From an uncultured Acidobacteriia bacterium (GTDB taxonomy: Bacteria > Acidobacteriota > Terriglobia > Bryobacterales > Bryobacteraceae), in the NCBI GenBank assembly GCA_903876865.1, contig CAIRBY010000442.1, forward strand, positions 1-32,040: a stretch of DNA of 32,040 bases, in the 5' to 3' direction. The notes beneath the pieces were generated by a model, which was not told where the DNA came from, made no database searches, and saw nothing but the letters and a program-made list of their open reading frames with translations. Both the position numbers and the translations under genes were made by a program. The stretch's first letter is position 1. Each line of letters starts with the position of its first letter. Positions 24,416-31,906 of this stretch are shown in pieces.

Positions 24416-25439
24416 GCAGGAACGCTCCGCTGTGCATGATCTGCCGCCCGTCGATCCAAATGTCGAAATTGCGGCCCACCACGTCGATATGCGTGGCCGA
24501 ATACCAGTCCGCGCCCGTGTGCGCGCCATAGGGATTGCCGAATGCAATGTGGATTCCCGGAATCTTCTCGTCCTGCAGAATGTTCCCGATCACATCGTGA
24601 ACTCCGGTGTTGGTCCCGATTGCGAACTCGCCCACCCGGTCGCTGTTTTCATCCGTGTGGCAGTAGCGCCAGAACTCCGCCTCCAACTCCTTGTTCGCGC
24701 TCTGCGCCGACTGCAGCCGGCTGTCCGCCACCTCGATCGTCAGCGGATACTCGCGCAGGTCCCCGTACTTCTCGCACAGGTAATCGCCCACCACCCCATC
24801 GATCACGAAGCGCCCGTCCACCCGTTCCGGCGTCGTGAACGTCTCGCCGCCCGGCAGGTTCCCCCACTTGTTCGGGCTGATGATGCCGCTGGTCTTCAGC
24901 CACTTCAGCCGCGGCGTAAACAGTCCCGTGATGTCCGTGCCCGCCGGATTCGTCGCGCGGATCACCTTCGCCGTGCTCGCCATCTGCCACACCAGCGTGC
25001 TGATGCGGTCCACTTCCGTGAAATCCGCGCGCATCCCTTCCAGCATGATCCGCCGGTCGATGTTCACCATGTGCGCGTGCCGCATCTTGCGCCGGTTCAC
25101 CACGTCCGTCATCTGCATCCGCGTGCGCAATTCGTTGGCCTGCGCCTTCACCGCGAAGATGCTCACGTCGCTCGTCTCCATATCGGCCAGCACTTCCGCC
25201 GGCATGTCCGTCAGCGGCCGCGGCGCCATGTCGTCCAGCACGTAGGCGTGGAACGCGAGCTGCTCGCGCTCCAGTTCCCAGGCCAGCGCCGCGCCAATCT
25301 CCAGGCACGCGCGGTCCGTAATCAGCGTGACCTTTTCGTTCGGCTGCACCCGCAGGCAACTCTCCACCGCATTGCGCGCGCCCTCGCGGAAGGCCGGGTC
25401 GAACGGCGTCCGGTGCAGCAGCGAGTTCATCTCCGTCAT
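24387..25439 (-). CDS. M29 family metallo-aminopeptidase
   Basis: The 350-residue protein matches thermophilic aminopeptidases (M29, AmpS/AmpT). Motifs are NLPGGETFTTPE (E199 in the metal site), GEFAIGTN (E271), LQDEKIPGIHIAFG (E291, H297) and YSATHIDVV (H317, D319), all in the usual C-terminal order. It removes N-terminal amino acids using two metal ions, in the cytoplasm, with no signal peptide. The length is slightly below the common 400 or so. The ATG overlaps the TGA of the GCS2 gene (ATGA), so the two are coupled. Within the cluster it may trim or recycle an amide-linked product. Confidence 0.88.
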   Translation of the reverse strand: MTEMNSLLHRTPFDPAFREGARNAVESCLRVQPNEKVTLITDRACLEIGAALAWELEREQLAFHAYVLDDMAPRPLTDMPAEVLADMETSDVSIFAVKAQANELRTRMQMTDVVNRRKMRHAHMVNIDRRIMLEGMRADFTEVDRISTLVWQMASTAKVIRATNPAGTDITGLFTPRLKWLKTSGIISPNKWGNLPGGETFTTPERVDGRFVIDGVVGDYLCEKYGDLREYPLTIEVADSRLQSAQSANKELEAEFWRYCHTDENSDRVGEFAIGTNTGVHDVIGNILQDEKIPGIHIAFGNPYGAHTGADWYSATHIDVVGRNFDIWIDGRQIMHSGAFLLDSLTAPVV

Positions 25440-26590
25440 TGCAACTCTCCCGAGCCCGCCGCGTGAGAGCTCGCCGAAAAGAGCCCGTGTTCCGTTTCCT
25501 GAATCATGTAATCCACTACTTTCTTAAGATCGCCGGTCTCGTGAAACACCCGCAGTTGGCGGTCCGCGCCATTGCCGTGCTCCAGAATCTGGCGGATGTA
25601 AGAGATCTCGTTCCGGCTGCCGAGTTCGTCCACCACATCATCCACGAAGCCCAGAATCTCTTCGATCAACTGCCGCGCCGGCACCTCGGTCTGCTTGCCG
25701 AAATCGATCATCTTGCCGCCCAGCCCGTAGCGCGCTGCCCGCCACTTGTTTTCCATCAGCAGAGACCGGCTGTAGTGCCGGAAGCTCTGGTTCTGTTCGT
25801 GCAGCCGGTACAGTTTCGCGATGATCGCCTGGCACAGCGCTGCAATCGCAATCGTCTCCTCGTACCGCATCGGCATGTCGCACACGCGGAACTCCAGCGT
25901 CGGAAAGTGCGGATGCGGCCGGATGTCCCACCAGATCTTCTTCGCGTTGTCGATGCAGTTGGTGTGAATCAACAGATTCACATAATTCTCGAATTCGCTC
26001 CAGCTCGCGTACAGGTCCGGAATGTTCGTGCGCGGAAACTTGTCGAAGACCTTGCAGCGGTAAGAGCGCAGCCCCGTCTCCATGCCCATCCAGAAGGGCG
26101 AGTTGGCGGAGAGCGCCAATAGGTGCGGCAGAAAATAGCGCGCGCTGTTCATCAGCTGAATCGCCGTCTCGCGATCCTCCACGCCCACGTGCACGTGCAG
26201 CCCGAAAATCAGGTTCGCCCGCGCCACCATCTTGAGATCTTCCACGATCGTGCGGTAGCGGTCGTCCGGGTAGATCTCCTGCTCGCTCCAGCGCGCGAAC
26301 GGATGCGTGCCGCCCGCCGAAAGCCGCAACCCGTTCTGCTTCGCCAGCGAGACAATGTGCTGGCGAATCATCTTCACTTCCGCCTTGGCTTCCTGAATGT
26401 CCGCGCAAATGCCGGTGCCGATTTCGACCACCGACTGGTGCATCTCCGGCTTCACCCGCTCCGCCAGAATCAACTTGCCCTTCTGCAGGATCTCGGCGTG
26501 AATGTGAGAGCGCAGGTCGCGCGTCTCCGGGTCCACCGTCTGGTACTCTTCCTCGATGCCGAGTGTCAGGCTGGGTCTCAAATTCGCCAT
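25436..26590 (-). CDS. GCS2/YbdK-type carboxylate-amine ligase
   Basis: The 384-residue protein belongs to the glutamate-cysteine ligase type 2 family. Motifs are LTLGIEEEYQTVDP at 8-21, GTHPFARW, LHVHVGVEDRE at 131-141, IWWDIRPHPHFPTLEFRVCDMP at 219-240 and ENKWRAARYGL at 280-290. These enzymes form an amide between the gamma (or other) carboxylate of an amino acid and an amine with ATP. E. coli YbdK has weak glutamate-cysteine ligase activity, but most members have unknown substrates. It follows the D-Ala-D-Ala-like ATP-grasp gene by 7 bases and overlaps the M29 gene. It is a core member of the cluster. Confidence 0.92.
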   Translation of the reverse strand: MANLRPSLTLGIEEEYQTVDPETRDLRSHIHAEILQKGKLILAERVKPEMHQSVVEIGTGICADIQEAKAEVKMIRQHIVSLAKQNGLRLSAGGTHPFARWSEQEIYPDDRYRTIVEDLKMVARANLIFGLHVHVGVEDRETAIQLMNSARYFLPHLLALSANSPFWMGMETGLRSYRCKVFDKFPRTNIPDLYASWSEFENYVNLLIHTNCIDNAKKIWWDIRPHPHFPTLEFRVCDMPMRYEETIAIAALCQAIIAKLYRLHEQNQSFRHYSRSLLMENKWRAARYGLGGKMIDFGKQTEVPARQLIEEILGFVDDVVDELGSRNEISYIRQILEHGNGADRQLRVFHETGDLKKVVDYMIQETEHGLFSASSHAAGSGELQ

Positions 26591-26597
26591 ACGAAGC

Positions 26598-27527
26598 TCA
26601 CTTGCCTAAAAACTGCGCCCAGCGGTATTCCAGCGCCTTCGCCGGAGCCAGCGCGCGTTCGATCGCCATCTGCGCCACCGCGTCCACAATCCAGCGGAAG
26701 TTCTCCGCGCCCACCGATTCCAACCCCGCATCCGGCGCCGGATTCATGAAATCGATCGCGTACGGCACGCCGTCCTCCACCGCGAACTCCACCGTGTTCA
26801 GGTCGTAGCCCAGCGCCCGGCACAGCTTCAGGCAATCGCCCGTGATCCGCGCCCCCATCTCCGCCGAGGGCGGGGGATTGCCCGGCACGTAGCGCAGGTG
26901 CGGCGCCGCGCCCGGGTCGTACCGCATGATGTGGACCTTCTCCTGATTCACCACGTAGCAGCGGAAATACTCCTGGAATTTCACCGCCCCCTGCAACGTC
27001 ATGCAGAGCTGCTCGCTCTCATCGTACGCGGCGAACAGTTCCTCCGGATTATCCACCTTGTACACGGATTTCCACCCGCCCCCATCGTGCGGCTTGAGGA
27101 ACGCGGGGAAGCCCACGTAGCCGAAAATACCCTCCCAATCCAGCGGATATTCCAGGTTCCGCATCGAGCGGTCGGTCGTCCCGGTGGGGTGTTTCTTGTG
27201 CGGCAGCAGCACCGTCGGCGGCACCGCCACGCCCAGTTTCCGCGCCAGCGCGTAGTTGAAAAACTTATCGTCCGCGCTCCACCAGAACGGGTTGTTGACC
27301 ACCCGCGTGCCCGTCAGCACCGCGTTCTTCAGATACGAACGGTAGAAAGGAATATCGTGCGAAATGCGGTCGATGATCACATCGTAGCCGCACGGCTCGG
27401 CCATCCGCACGCCGCCTACTTTCAGGTGCTCCGCCGTCACGCCGCTCACGCCCAGCGCGTTGATGTGGTCCACCAGTGCCGGTGGGAAAGACTCTTCCAT
27501 TCCGTAAAGCACGCCGATCTTCGCCAT
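26598..27527 (-). CDS. ATP-grasp ligase, D-Ala-D-Ala ligase/RimK-like
   Basis: The 309-residue protein has an N-terminal Rossmann-like region (MAKIGVLYG), a central ATP-binding half with FPAFLKPHDGGGWKSVYKV (140-158; K145) and VKFQEYFRCYVV. The metal-binding end is VEFAVEDGVPYAIDFMNPAPDAG (246-268), where Glu, Asp259 and Asn262 would bind magnesium. It should activate a carboxylate as acyl phosphate and couple it to an amine. GGGAGAA precedes the ATG by 5 bases and the esterase stop is 11 bases upstream. The frame stays open upstream through the esterase gene, so this ATG is the only sensible start. Confidence 0.87.
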   Translation of the reverse strand: MAKIGVLYGMEESFPPALVDHINALGVSGVTAEHLKVGGVRMAEPCGYDVIIDRISHDIPFYRSYLKNAVLTGTRVVNNPFWWSADDKFFNYALARKLGVAVPPTVLLPHKKHPTGTTDRSMRNLEYPLDWEGIFGYVGFPAFLKPHDGGGWKSVYKVDNPEELFAAYDESEQLCMTLQGAVKFQEYFRCYVVNQEKVHIMRYDPGAAPHLRYVPGNPPPSAEMGARITGDCLKLCRALGYDLNTVEFAVEDGVPYAIDFMNPAPDAGLESVGAENFRWIVDAVAQMAIERALAPAKALEYRWAQFLGK

Positions 27528-27538
27528 ACCGTTCTCCC

Positions 27539-28252
27539 TTAAAGAAAAAACTTCTGCGCCATCTGGTACCACCACGGCCAATCGTGGCCGAAGCCCTCCC
27601 ACACGTCCATCACGTGCGGAATGTGCTTCGTCCCCATTACGTGAGCCATCTTTACATTCTGATCGAAAAGCGGATCCTGGTTGCCGATCGCGAGCACGTA
27701 ATAATTCCTCGCGAAGCGCTCGAAGAACCACGGGTCGCTCAGGTTCGCCAGGTAATCGAGCGGACTGTGCAGATACGCGTTGGTATCGTAATACCCGTCC
27801 AGAAACCGCCGCGGAATGTCGAACGCGCCCGACATGCTCACCGCATACGTCACCAGGTCGGGATGCCGTAGCGCGAAGTTGATCGCGTGGTAGCCGCCGA
27901 AACTGCACCCCGTGGTGCCGAACTGCGGCCAGCTCGTGCGGTGCTGAATGAACGGCGCCACTTCCTGCGTCAGATATGCGTCGAACGCGTTCTGCCGGTG
28001 CAACCGGTCCGCCGGTGCGATGCCGCGGTTGTACCAGGATTCCTGGTCCACCGCGTCCACGCAGATCACCTGCAACTCGCCCCGCTCGATCTTCGGCGCG
28101 AGCGCCTGAATCATCTTCCGCTCTTCATACTCCCAGAACCGCCCTCCCGAAGTCGGGAAGACCACCACCGGAAATCCCCGCTCCCCGAAGGCGAGCAGCT
28201 CCATGTCCCGGTGCAGGGACGGGCTGTACCACTTGATGTATTCTCTGCGCAT
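27539..28252 (-). CDS. PF00756-type esterase/acyltransferase (minus arm)
   Basis: A 237-residue alpha/beta hydrolase. The start MRREYIKWYSPSLHRDMELL is typical of a bacterial esterase subgroup related to esterase D and mycolyltransferases. Nucleophile elbow GCSFGG at 115-120 (S117), charge-relay candidate in IGNQDPLFD (about 189-197), and H223 in EGFGHDWPWW. It is cytoplasmic, with no signal peptide. It could hydrolyse an ester, thioester or formyl bond, or transfer an acyl group. The longer start at 28267 (five more residues) overlaps a TAGCAT hexamer, so 28252 is preferred. First gene of the five-gene minus arm. Confidence 0.85.
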   Translation of the reverse strand: MRREYIKWYSPSLHRDMELLAFGERGFPVVVFPTSGGRFWEYEERKMIQALAPKIERGELQVICVDAVDQESWYNRGIAPADRLHRQNAFDAYLTQEVAPFIQHRTSWPQFGTTGCSFGGYHAINFALRHPDLVTYAVSMSGAFDIPRRFLDGYYDTNAYLHSPLDYLANLSDPWFFERFARNYYVLAIGNQDPLFDQNVKMAHVMGTKHIPHVMDVWEGFGHDWPWWYQMAQKFFL

Positions 28253-28265
28253 TCCCAAGGCTTTC

Positions 28266-28271
28266 ATGCTA
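28266..28271 (-). promoter_or_regulatory. -10 candidate for the minus arm of the amidoligase cluster
   Basis: Minus-strand TAGCAT (28271-28266) lies 13 bases before ATG 28252, predicting a leader of roughly 6-7 nt. It is in the gap shared with the divergent arm. No -35 is clear. Confidence 0.35.
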
Positions 28272-28343
28272 GCCGTTGCGGCACGTGCGGGGCAAGTCCG
28301 CCGGCGTGGCTGTTCCCATTCGTCTCACCCGCCCCCGATAGCC

Positions 28344-28355
28344 TACACTGGGGAA
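28344..28355 (+). promoter_or_regulatory. -10 box of a probable leaderless TTG-start transcript (plus arm)
   Basis: TACACT (28344-28349) is followed by GGGGAA and then the TTG at 28356. The 6-base spacing matches the leaderless geometry seen elsewhere in the window. Confidence 0.45.
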
Positions 28356-29189
28356 TTGTCCGAAACCCGAGCCAAAGATCAGGGGCGCATCCTTCGCCAT
28401 CCGCGCTTTCCCTCGCGCTATCTCTCCACCCCGCGCGACCTCGTCGTCTATCTGCCCCCAGGCTACGACCCCGCAGGCGCCGCCACCTACCCCGTCCTCT
28501 ACCTCCAGGACGGGCAGAATCTCTTCGACCCCGCCACCGCCTTCGCCGGCCACGATTGGGGCGCCGATATCGCGGCCGACCGCCTCATCGCCGCCGCCGC
28601 AATTCAACCCCTGATCATGGTCGGCATCTATAACGCCGGCATCCGCCGCATCTCCGAATACACGCCCACCAAAGACGACCGCCGCCGCAAAGGCGGCAAG
28701 GCCGAACGCTACGCCAAAATGATGGCCCGCGAATTGAAGCCCTTCATCGACCAGCACTACCGCACCCGCCGCGGACCGCAGGATACCGGCGTCGGCGGTT
28801 CCTCGCTCGGCGGCCTCGTCTCGCTCGAAGCCGGACTGCGCTATCCGCGCGTCTTCGGACGCCTCGCCATCCTCTCGCCCTCCGTCTGGTGGCACAACCG
28901 CTCCATCCTCGATCTGGTCCGCGCCTACACCGCCGATCAGCACGCCCGCATCTGGATCGATGCCGGAACCGACGAAGGCGATTCCCCCGCCCAAGTGCGC
29001 TCCGATCTCGAACTGCTCCGCGCCGCCCTCGTCGAACAGGGCTGGCGCGAAGGCTCCGACCTCCGCTGCGAGGTCGTGCAGGGAGCCGGCCACAACGAGT
29101 GGGCCTGGGGCGCCCGCTTCGGCGATGTGTTGCAATATCTCTTTCCCCTCGAACCCGAGCGCCCCGCTCGTAAAGGAGACCGCCAGTGA
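28356..29189 (+). CDS. PF00756-type esterase (plus arm)
   Basis: About 277 residues from a TTG start. LVVYLPPGYDPAGAATYPVLYLQDGQNLFD (29-58) is the classic N-terminal strand set of the esterase D/enterochelin-esterase family. The nucleophile elbow is GGSSLGG at 147-153 (S150), acid candidates lie in IDAGTDEGD (201-209), and H246 is in GAGHNEWAW. There is no signal peptide with this start. The frame is open further upstream (to about 28203), but that reaches into the divergent gene and lacks family similarity. GTGA overlap with the next ATP-grasp gene. It differs from the minus-arm esterase in length and in the sequence around the nucleophile, so the two are not a recent duplication. Confidence 0.85.
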   Translation: MSETRAKDQGRILRHPRFPSRYLSTPRDLVVYLPPGYDPAGAATYPVLYLQDGQNLFDPATAFAGHDWGADIAADRLIAAAAIQPLIMVGIYNAGIRRISEYTPTKDDRRRKGGKAERYAKMMARELKPFIDQHYRTRRGPQDTGVGGSSLGGLVSLEAGLRYPRVFGRLAILSPSVWWHNRSILDLVRAYTADQHARIWIDAGTDEGDSPAQVRSDLELLRAALVEQGWREGSDLRCEVVQGAGHNEWAWGARFGDVLQYLFPLEPERPARKGDRQ

Positions 29190-30385
29190 ACATTCTCTGC
29201 CTCGCAAGTTACGAAAAAGGACACGACTTCCTCCGCGAAGCCAAGCGCCAGGGCGCGGGCGTCATGCTGCTCACCTCGCAGAGCCTCCAGCACACCGCCC
29301 AGTGGCCGCGCGAAAGCATCGACGAGATCTTTTACATGCCCGATACGGACCACGAATGGGTCCGCGCCGATGTCATCAAGGCCGTCAGTTTCCTCGCCCG
29401 CGAGCGCGTCATCGATCGCATCGTCGCCCTTGACGATTTCGACGTCGAACTCGCCGCCGCCCTGCGCGAACACCTCCGCGTCCCCGGCATGGGCGAGACC
29501 ACCGTCCGCCACTTCCGCGATAAGCTCGCCATGCGCCGCAAAGCCCGCGCCTCCGGCCTCCTCGTGCCGGATTTCGTGCACGTGCTCAATCACGCCGCCG
29601 TCGCGCGCTTCATGGAGCATACGCCCGCTCCGTGGGTGCTCAAGCCGCGTTCCATGGCGGGCGCCATCGGCATCCAGAAAATCCATCAGGCCGCGGACCT
29701 CTGGCCCGCCCTCGAACTCCTCGGCGATATGCAGTCCTTCTATCTGCTCGAGCAGTTCGTCGAGGGCGATATCTTCCACGTCGACACCATCGTCTATCAG
29801 GACGAGATCCGCTTCGCCATCGCCTCCGGCTACGGCCGCCCGCCCATGGAGGTCTCCCACGGCGGCGGCATCTTCACCACCAGAATCCTCGAACGCCAGA
29901 GCGAAATCGCCACCGGACTGCTCGCCGAAAACCGGCGCGTGCTCTCCGCCCTCGGCATGGTGCGCGGCGTATCCCACACCGAATTCATTCGCGGCAAAGC
30001 CGATGGCCGCATCTACTTCCTGGAGACTTCCGCCCGCGTCGGTGGCGCCCACATCGTGGAATTAGTCGAAGCGGCCAGCGGCCTGAATTTGTGGGGCGAG
30101 TGGGCCAAGGTCGAAATTGCCGGCGGCGATCACCCCTACGATCCTCCCTCCGTCCGCGAGGATTACGCCGCGCTCCTCATCTCTCTCGCGCGTCAGGAGC
30201 ACCCCGACACCTCCGCCTACCAGGACCCCGAAATCGTCTGGCGCCTCGTGCAGGACCATCACGCCGGCCTGCTCCTCGCCTCGCCCTCCGCCGCCCGCAT
30301 CCGCGACCTTCTGTCGCAGTACGAGACCCGCTTCATGCACGATTTCAACGCCTGGGCTCCCCCCCGCGACAAACCCAGCCACTAG
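29186..30385 (+). CDS. ATP-grasp carboxylate-amine ligase, PurK/biotin-carboxylase-like
   Basis: The 399-residue protein has a pre-ATP-grasp Rossmann domain (MNILCLASYEKGHDFLREAK, about 1-105), the lid-hinge HFRDKLAMRRKARASGLLVPDF (109-130), ATP-lysine motif PWVLKPRSMAGAIGIQKI (149-166), and EQFVEGDIFHVDTIV (189-203). The metal end is FLETSARVGGAHIVELVEAASG (278-299). It belongs with amino-acid and dipeptide ligases. The start is GTG at 29186, overlapping the esterase stop, with a strong AAAGGAG 7 bases upstream. No partner follows it on this strand. Likely catalyses one amide-forming step of the cluster's pathway. Confidence 0.9.
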   Translation: MNILCLASYEKGHDFLREAKRQGAGVMLLTSQSLQHTAQWPRESIDEIFYMPDTDHEWVRADVIKAVSFLARERVIDRIVALDDFDVELAAALREHLRVPGMGETTVRHFRDKLAMRRKARASGLLVPDFVHVLNHAAVARFMEHTPAPWVLKPRSMAGAIGIQKIHQAADLWPALELLGDMQSFYLLEQFVEGDIFHVDTIVYQDEIRFAIASGYGRPPMEVSHGGGIFTTRILERQSEIATGLLAENRRVLSALGMVRGVSHTEFIRGKADGRIYFLETSARVGGAHIVELVEAASGLNLWGEWAKVEIAGGDHPYDPPSVREDYAALLISLARQEHPDTSAYQDPEIVWRLVQDHHAGLLLASPSAARIRDLLSQYETRFMHDFNAWAPPRDKPSH

Positions 30386-30435
30386 CCCGTTCTAGCGCAG
30401 TCGCTTCCGCCCCAACTTTCGCCGCACCTGGTGGG

Positions 30436-30473
30436 GCGGACGCCCTCGTCCGCGCGGGACCCCCTGGTCCCGC
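30436..30473. repeat. Twin adjacent perfect hairpins
   Basis: GCGGAC / GTCCGC (30436-30441, 30448-30453) is followed without a gap by GCGGGACC / GGTCCCGC (30454-30461, 30466-30473) around CCCT. The pair lies between two convergent genes and has no T tract. It may be a composite dispersed element or a 3'-end structure serving both transcripts. Confidence 0.7.
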
Positions 30474-30499
30474 TATTCCACCGCAGCGTCACCTTCCCC

Positions 30500-30529
30500 C
30501 GCCGCGCGAAAGTCCGCCGCGCGAAAGTC
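30500..30529. repeat. Tandem 15-bp repeat
   Basis: Two identical units CGCCGCGCGAAAGTC (30500-30514, 30515-30529), followed by a decayed third start (CGCTGCG). Intergenic, 27 bases after the twin hairpins. No coding frame is supported here. Confidence 0.8.
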
Positions 30530-30572
30530 CGCTGCGATCGCCGGCCGCGATCCAATTCGCCCCCCGCCCGTC

Positions 30573-31856
30573 CTAGTGCGCGCCCGCCAACTCTTCCGCC
30601 GAAATAAACGGCGTCACCAGATTCCCCGCGCCGTCGAATTCGAAATCGACCACCCCTTCGATTTCCAGCAGCGGATTCGCCTCCACCGCCGCCCTCACAT
30701 TCTCGCTCACGCCCAGTCGCGTCAGCTCCATCGTGTTGCGAATCCACCCGAACGTGATCTTGCTCAAATCCAGATGCCCCACCGTCGGCGCCACCCGCTC
30801 GATGCACTCGCGGTCCGTCGGAAAATGAATCGGCGTCCGGATCGCCGCCGGTGTATTCGCCGTCAGCGAGTTGATCCACGTCGGCTGCCAGTCGATGCGG
30901 TTCACCAACCGGTCCGTCACCACATCCGCCATCCCCATCCCCACCGCGCTGTTGTAGGAGTGCTCGCTCAGATTGCGCACGAAAATGCGCTTGAACTTCG
31001 GCGTGTTCGGCCACGGATTGTACTCGCCGCAGACTCCGCGATTGGCCACCTTCGTATCCATCCCCGCGCCCGAAATGTTCTTCCCGATCTCGTCCATGAT
31101 CAGGATGTCCAGGTCCATCGGGATCGTCCCCATCCAGCTCTTCACCAGCGCCAGATTTTCCTCTTCGCGCTGCTCCATCGCTTCCACCGGCACTGCGTCG
31201 ATCTTGCCCGTGTTGTGGTACGCGTCTTCCAGAATCGCCAGCCCGCCCAGAATCTTGCCGCTCTTCAGCACCTGCCGCCCCACGCTCCGAATCACGTGCT
31301 CCAGCCCCAGCGTGTATGCGTAGTTGTGGTACCGCTGCGCGCCCGCGAACTTGCCCAGGCCGATCGCCATCATCTTGAACAATCCGCTCTCGATCTTGCC
31401 CGCGAAATCCGTGTGCCACTTCACCCGGCCCACCAGCATCACGCCGTCGCTCTCATACGCGGTCTTGTCCATGAAGGCTTCGATGCCGTCATCGGTCTTG
31501 CCCAGCGACACCACTTCCAACTGGCTGATCAGCGGGCAGCCCATCGTCGCTTCCGTGATCCCGTAGTTCGCCAGCACCAGCGCCTGCCCCGCCGCATTTC
31601 CCGCGCCGTGGCTCCCCATCGCCGGGAACAGGAACGGCTTCATGCCCTGTTCCTGCCAGTAGCCCACCACATTGCGCACGATCGTGGCGATGCTGTGGAT
31701 CCCGCGGCTGCCCACGCCGATCGCGACGCTTGAGCCCGGCTTCAATCGCGACGCGAATCCGCTCGCCGCCAGCTGCGCGCGCACCTCCGCGGCCACATCG
31801 GGGATCTTTCGATCGGGGAACTTCTGGCGTACGACGAGCAAACGGGGAAATTGCAT
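30573..31856 (-). CDS. LarA-like (DUF2088) protein, possible nickel-pincer isomerase
   Basis: The 427-residue protein matches the lactate-racemase N-terminal (DUF2088) family. VAIGVGSRGIH (44-54) and PAMGSHGAGNAAGQ (78-91) give H83. VKWHTDFAGKIESGLFKMMAIG (145-166) gives H148 and lysines K154/K161, and FAGAQRYHNYAYT gives H177. Their spacing resembles H108, H174, K184 and H200 of LarA, which hold the nickel-pincer nucleotide and do proton/hydride transfer. It probably isomerises a 2-hydroxy acid. No larB, larC or larE is in the window. It is transcribed towards the amidoligase cluster. ATG start, with AAGG 5 bases upstream and TAAAAT 9 bases upstream. Confidence 0.75.
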   Translation of the reverse strand: MQFPRLLVVRQKFPDRKIPDVAAEVRAQLAASGFASRLKPGSSVAIGVGSRGIHSIATIVRNVVGYWQEQGMKPFLFPAMGSHGAGNAAGQALVLANYGITEATMGCPLISQLEVVSLGKTDDGIEAFMDKTAYESDGVMLVGRVKWHTDFAGKIESGLFKMMAIGLGKFAGAQRYHNYAYTLGLEHVIRSVGRQVLKSGKILGGLAILEDAYHNTGKIDAVPVEAMEQREEENLALVKSWMGTIPMDLDILIMDEIGKNISGAGMDTKVANRGVCGEYNPWPNTPKFKRIFVRNLSEHSYNSAVGMGMADVVTDRLVNRIDWQPTWINSLTANTPAAIRTPIHFPTDRECIERVAPTVGHLDLSKITFGWIRNTMELTRLGVSENVRAAVEANPLLEIEGVVDFEFDGAGNLVTPFISAEELAGAH

Positions 31857-31871
31857 GACGACCTTATTTTA
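31857..31871 (-). promoter_or_regulatory. -10 candidate and ribosome site for the LarA-like gene
   Basis: Minus-strand TAAAAT (31871-31866) directly precedes AAGGTCGTC and the ATG. The spacing (9 bases) is intermediate between leaderless and normal. Confidence 0.4.
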
Positions 31872-31906
31872 ACCCGCAATCCCGGCCCCCGTGTGCCCCA
31901 CTCTTG

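Noticed and set aside
28203-28355. Longer N-terminus for the plus-arm esterase
   Set aside because: The extension overlaps the divergent esterase gene, passes through the shared promoter gap and has no family similarity.
23237-30385. The amidoligase cluster as a recently acquired genomic island
   Set aside because: No tRNA, integrase or attachment repeats flank it and base and codon use look like the neighbours; the possible insertion sequence lies beyond the LarA-like gene.
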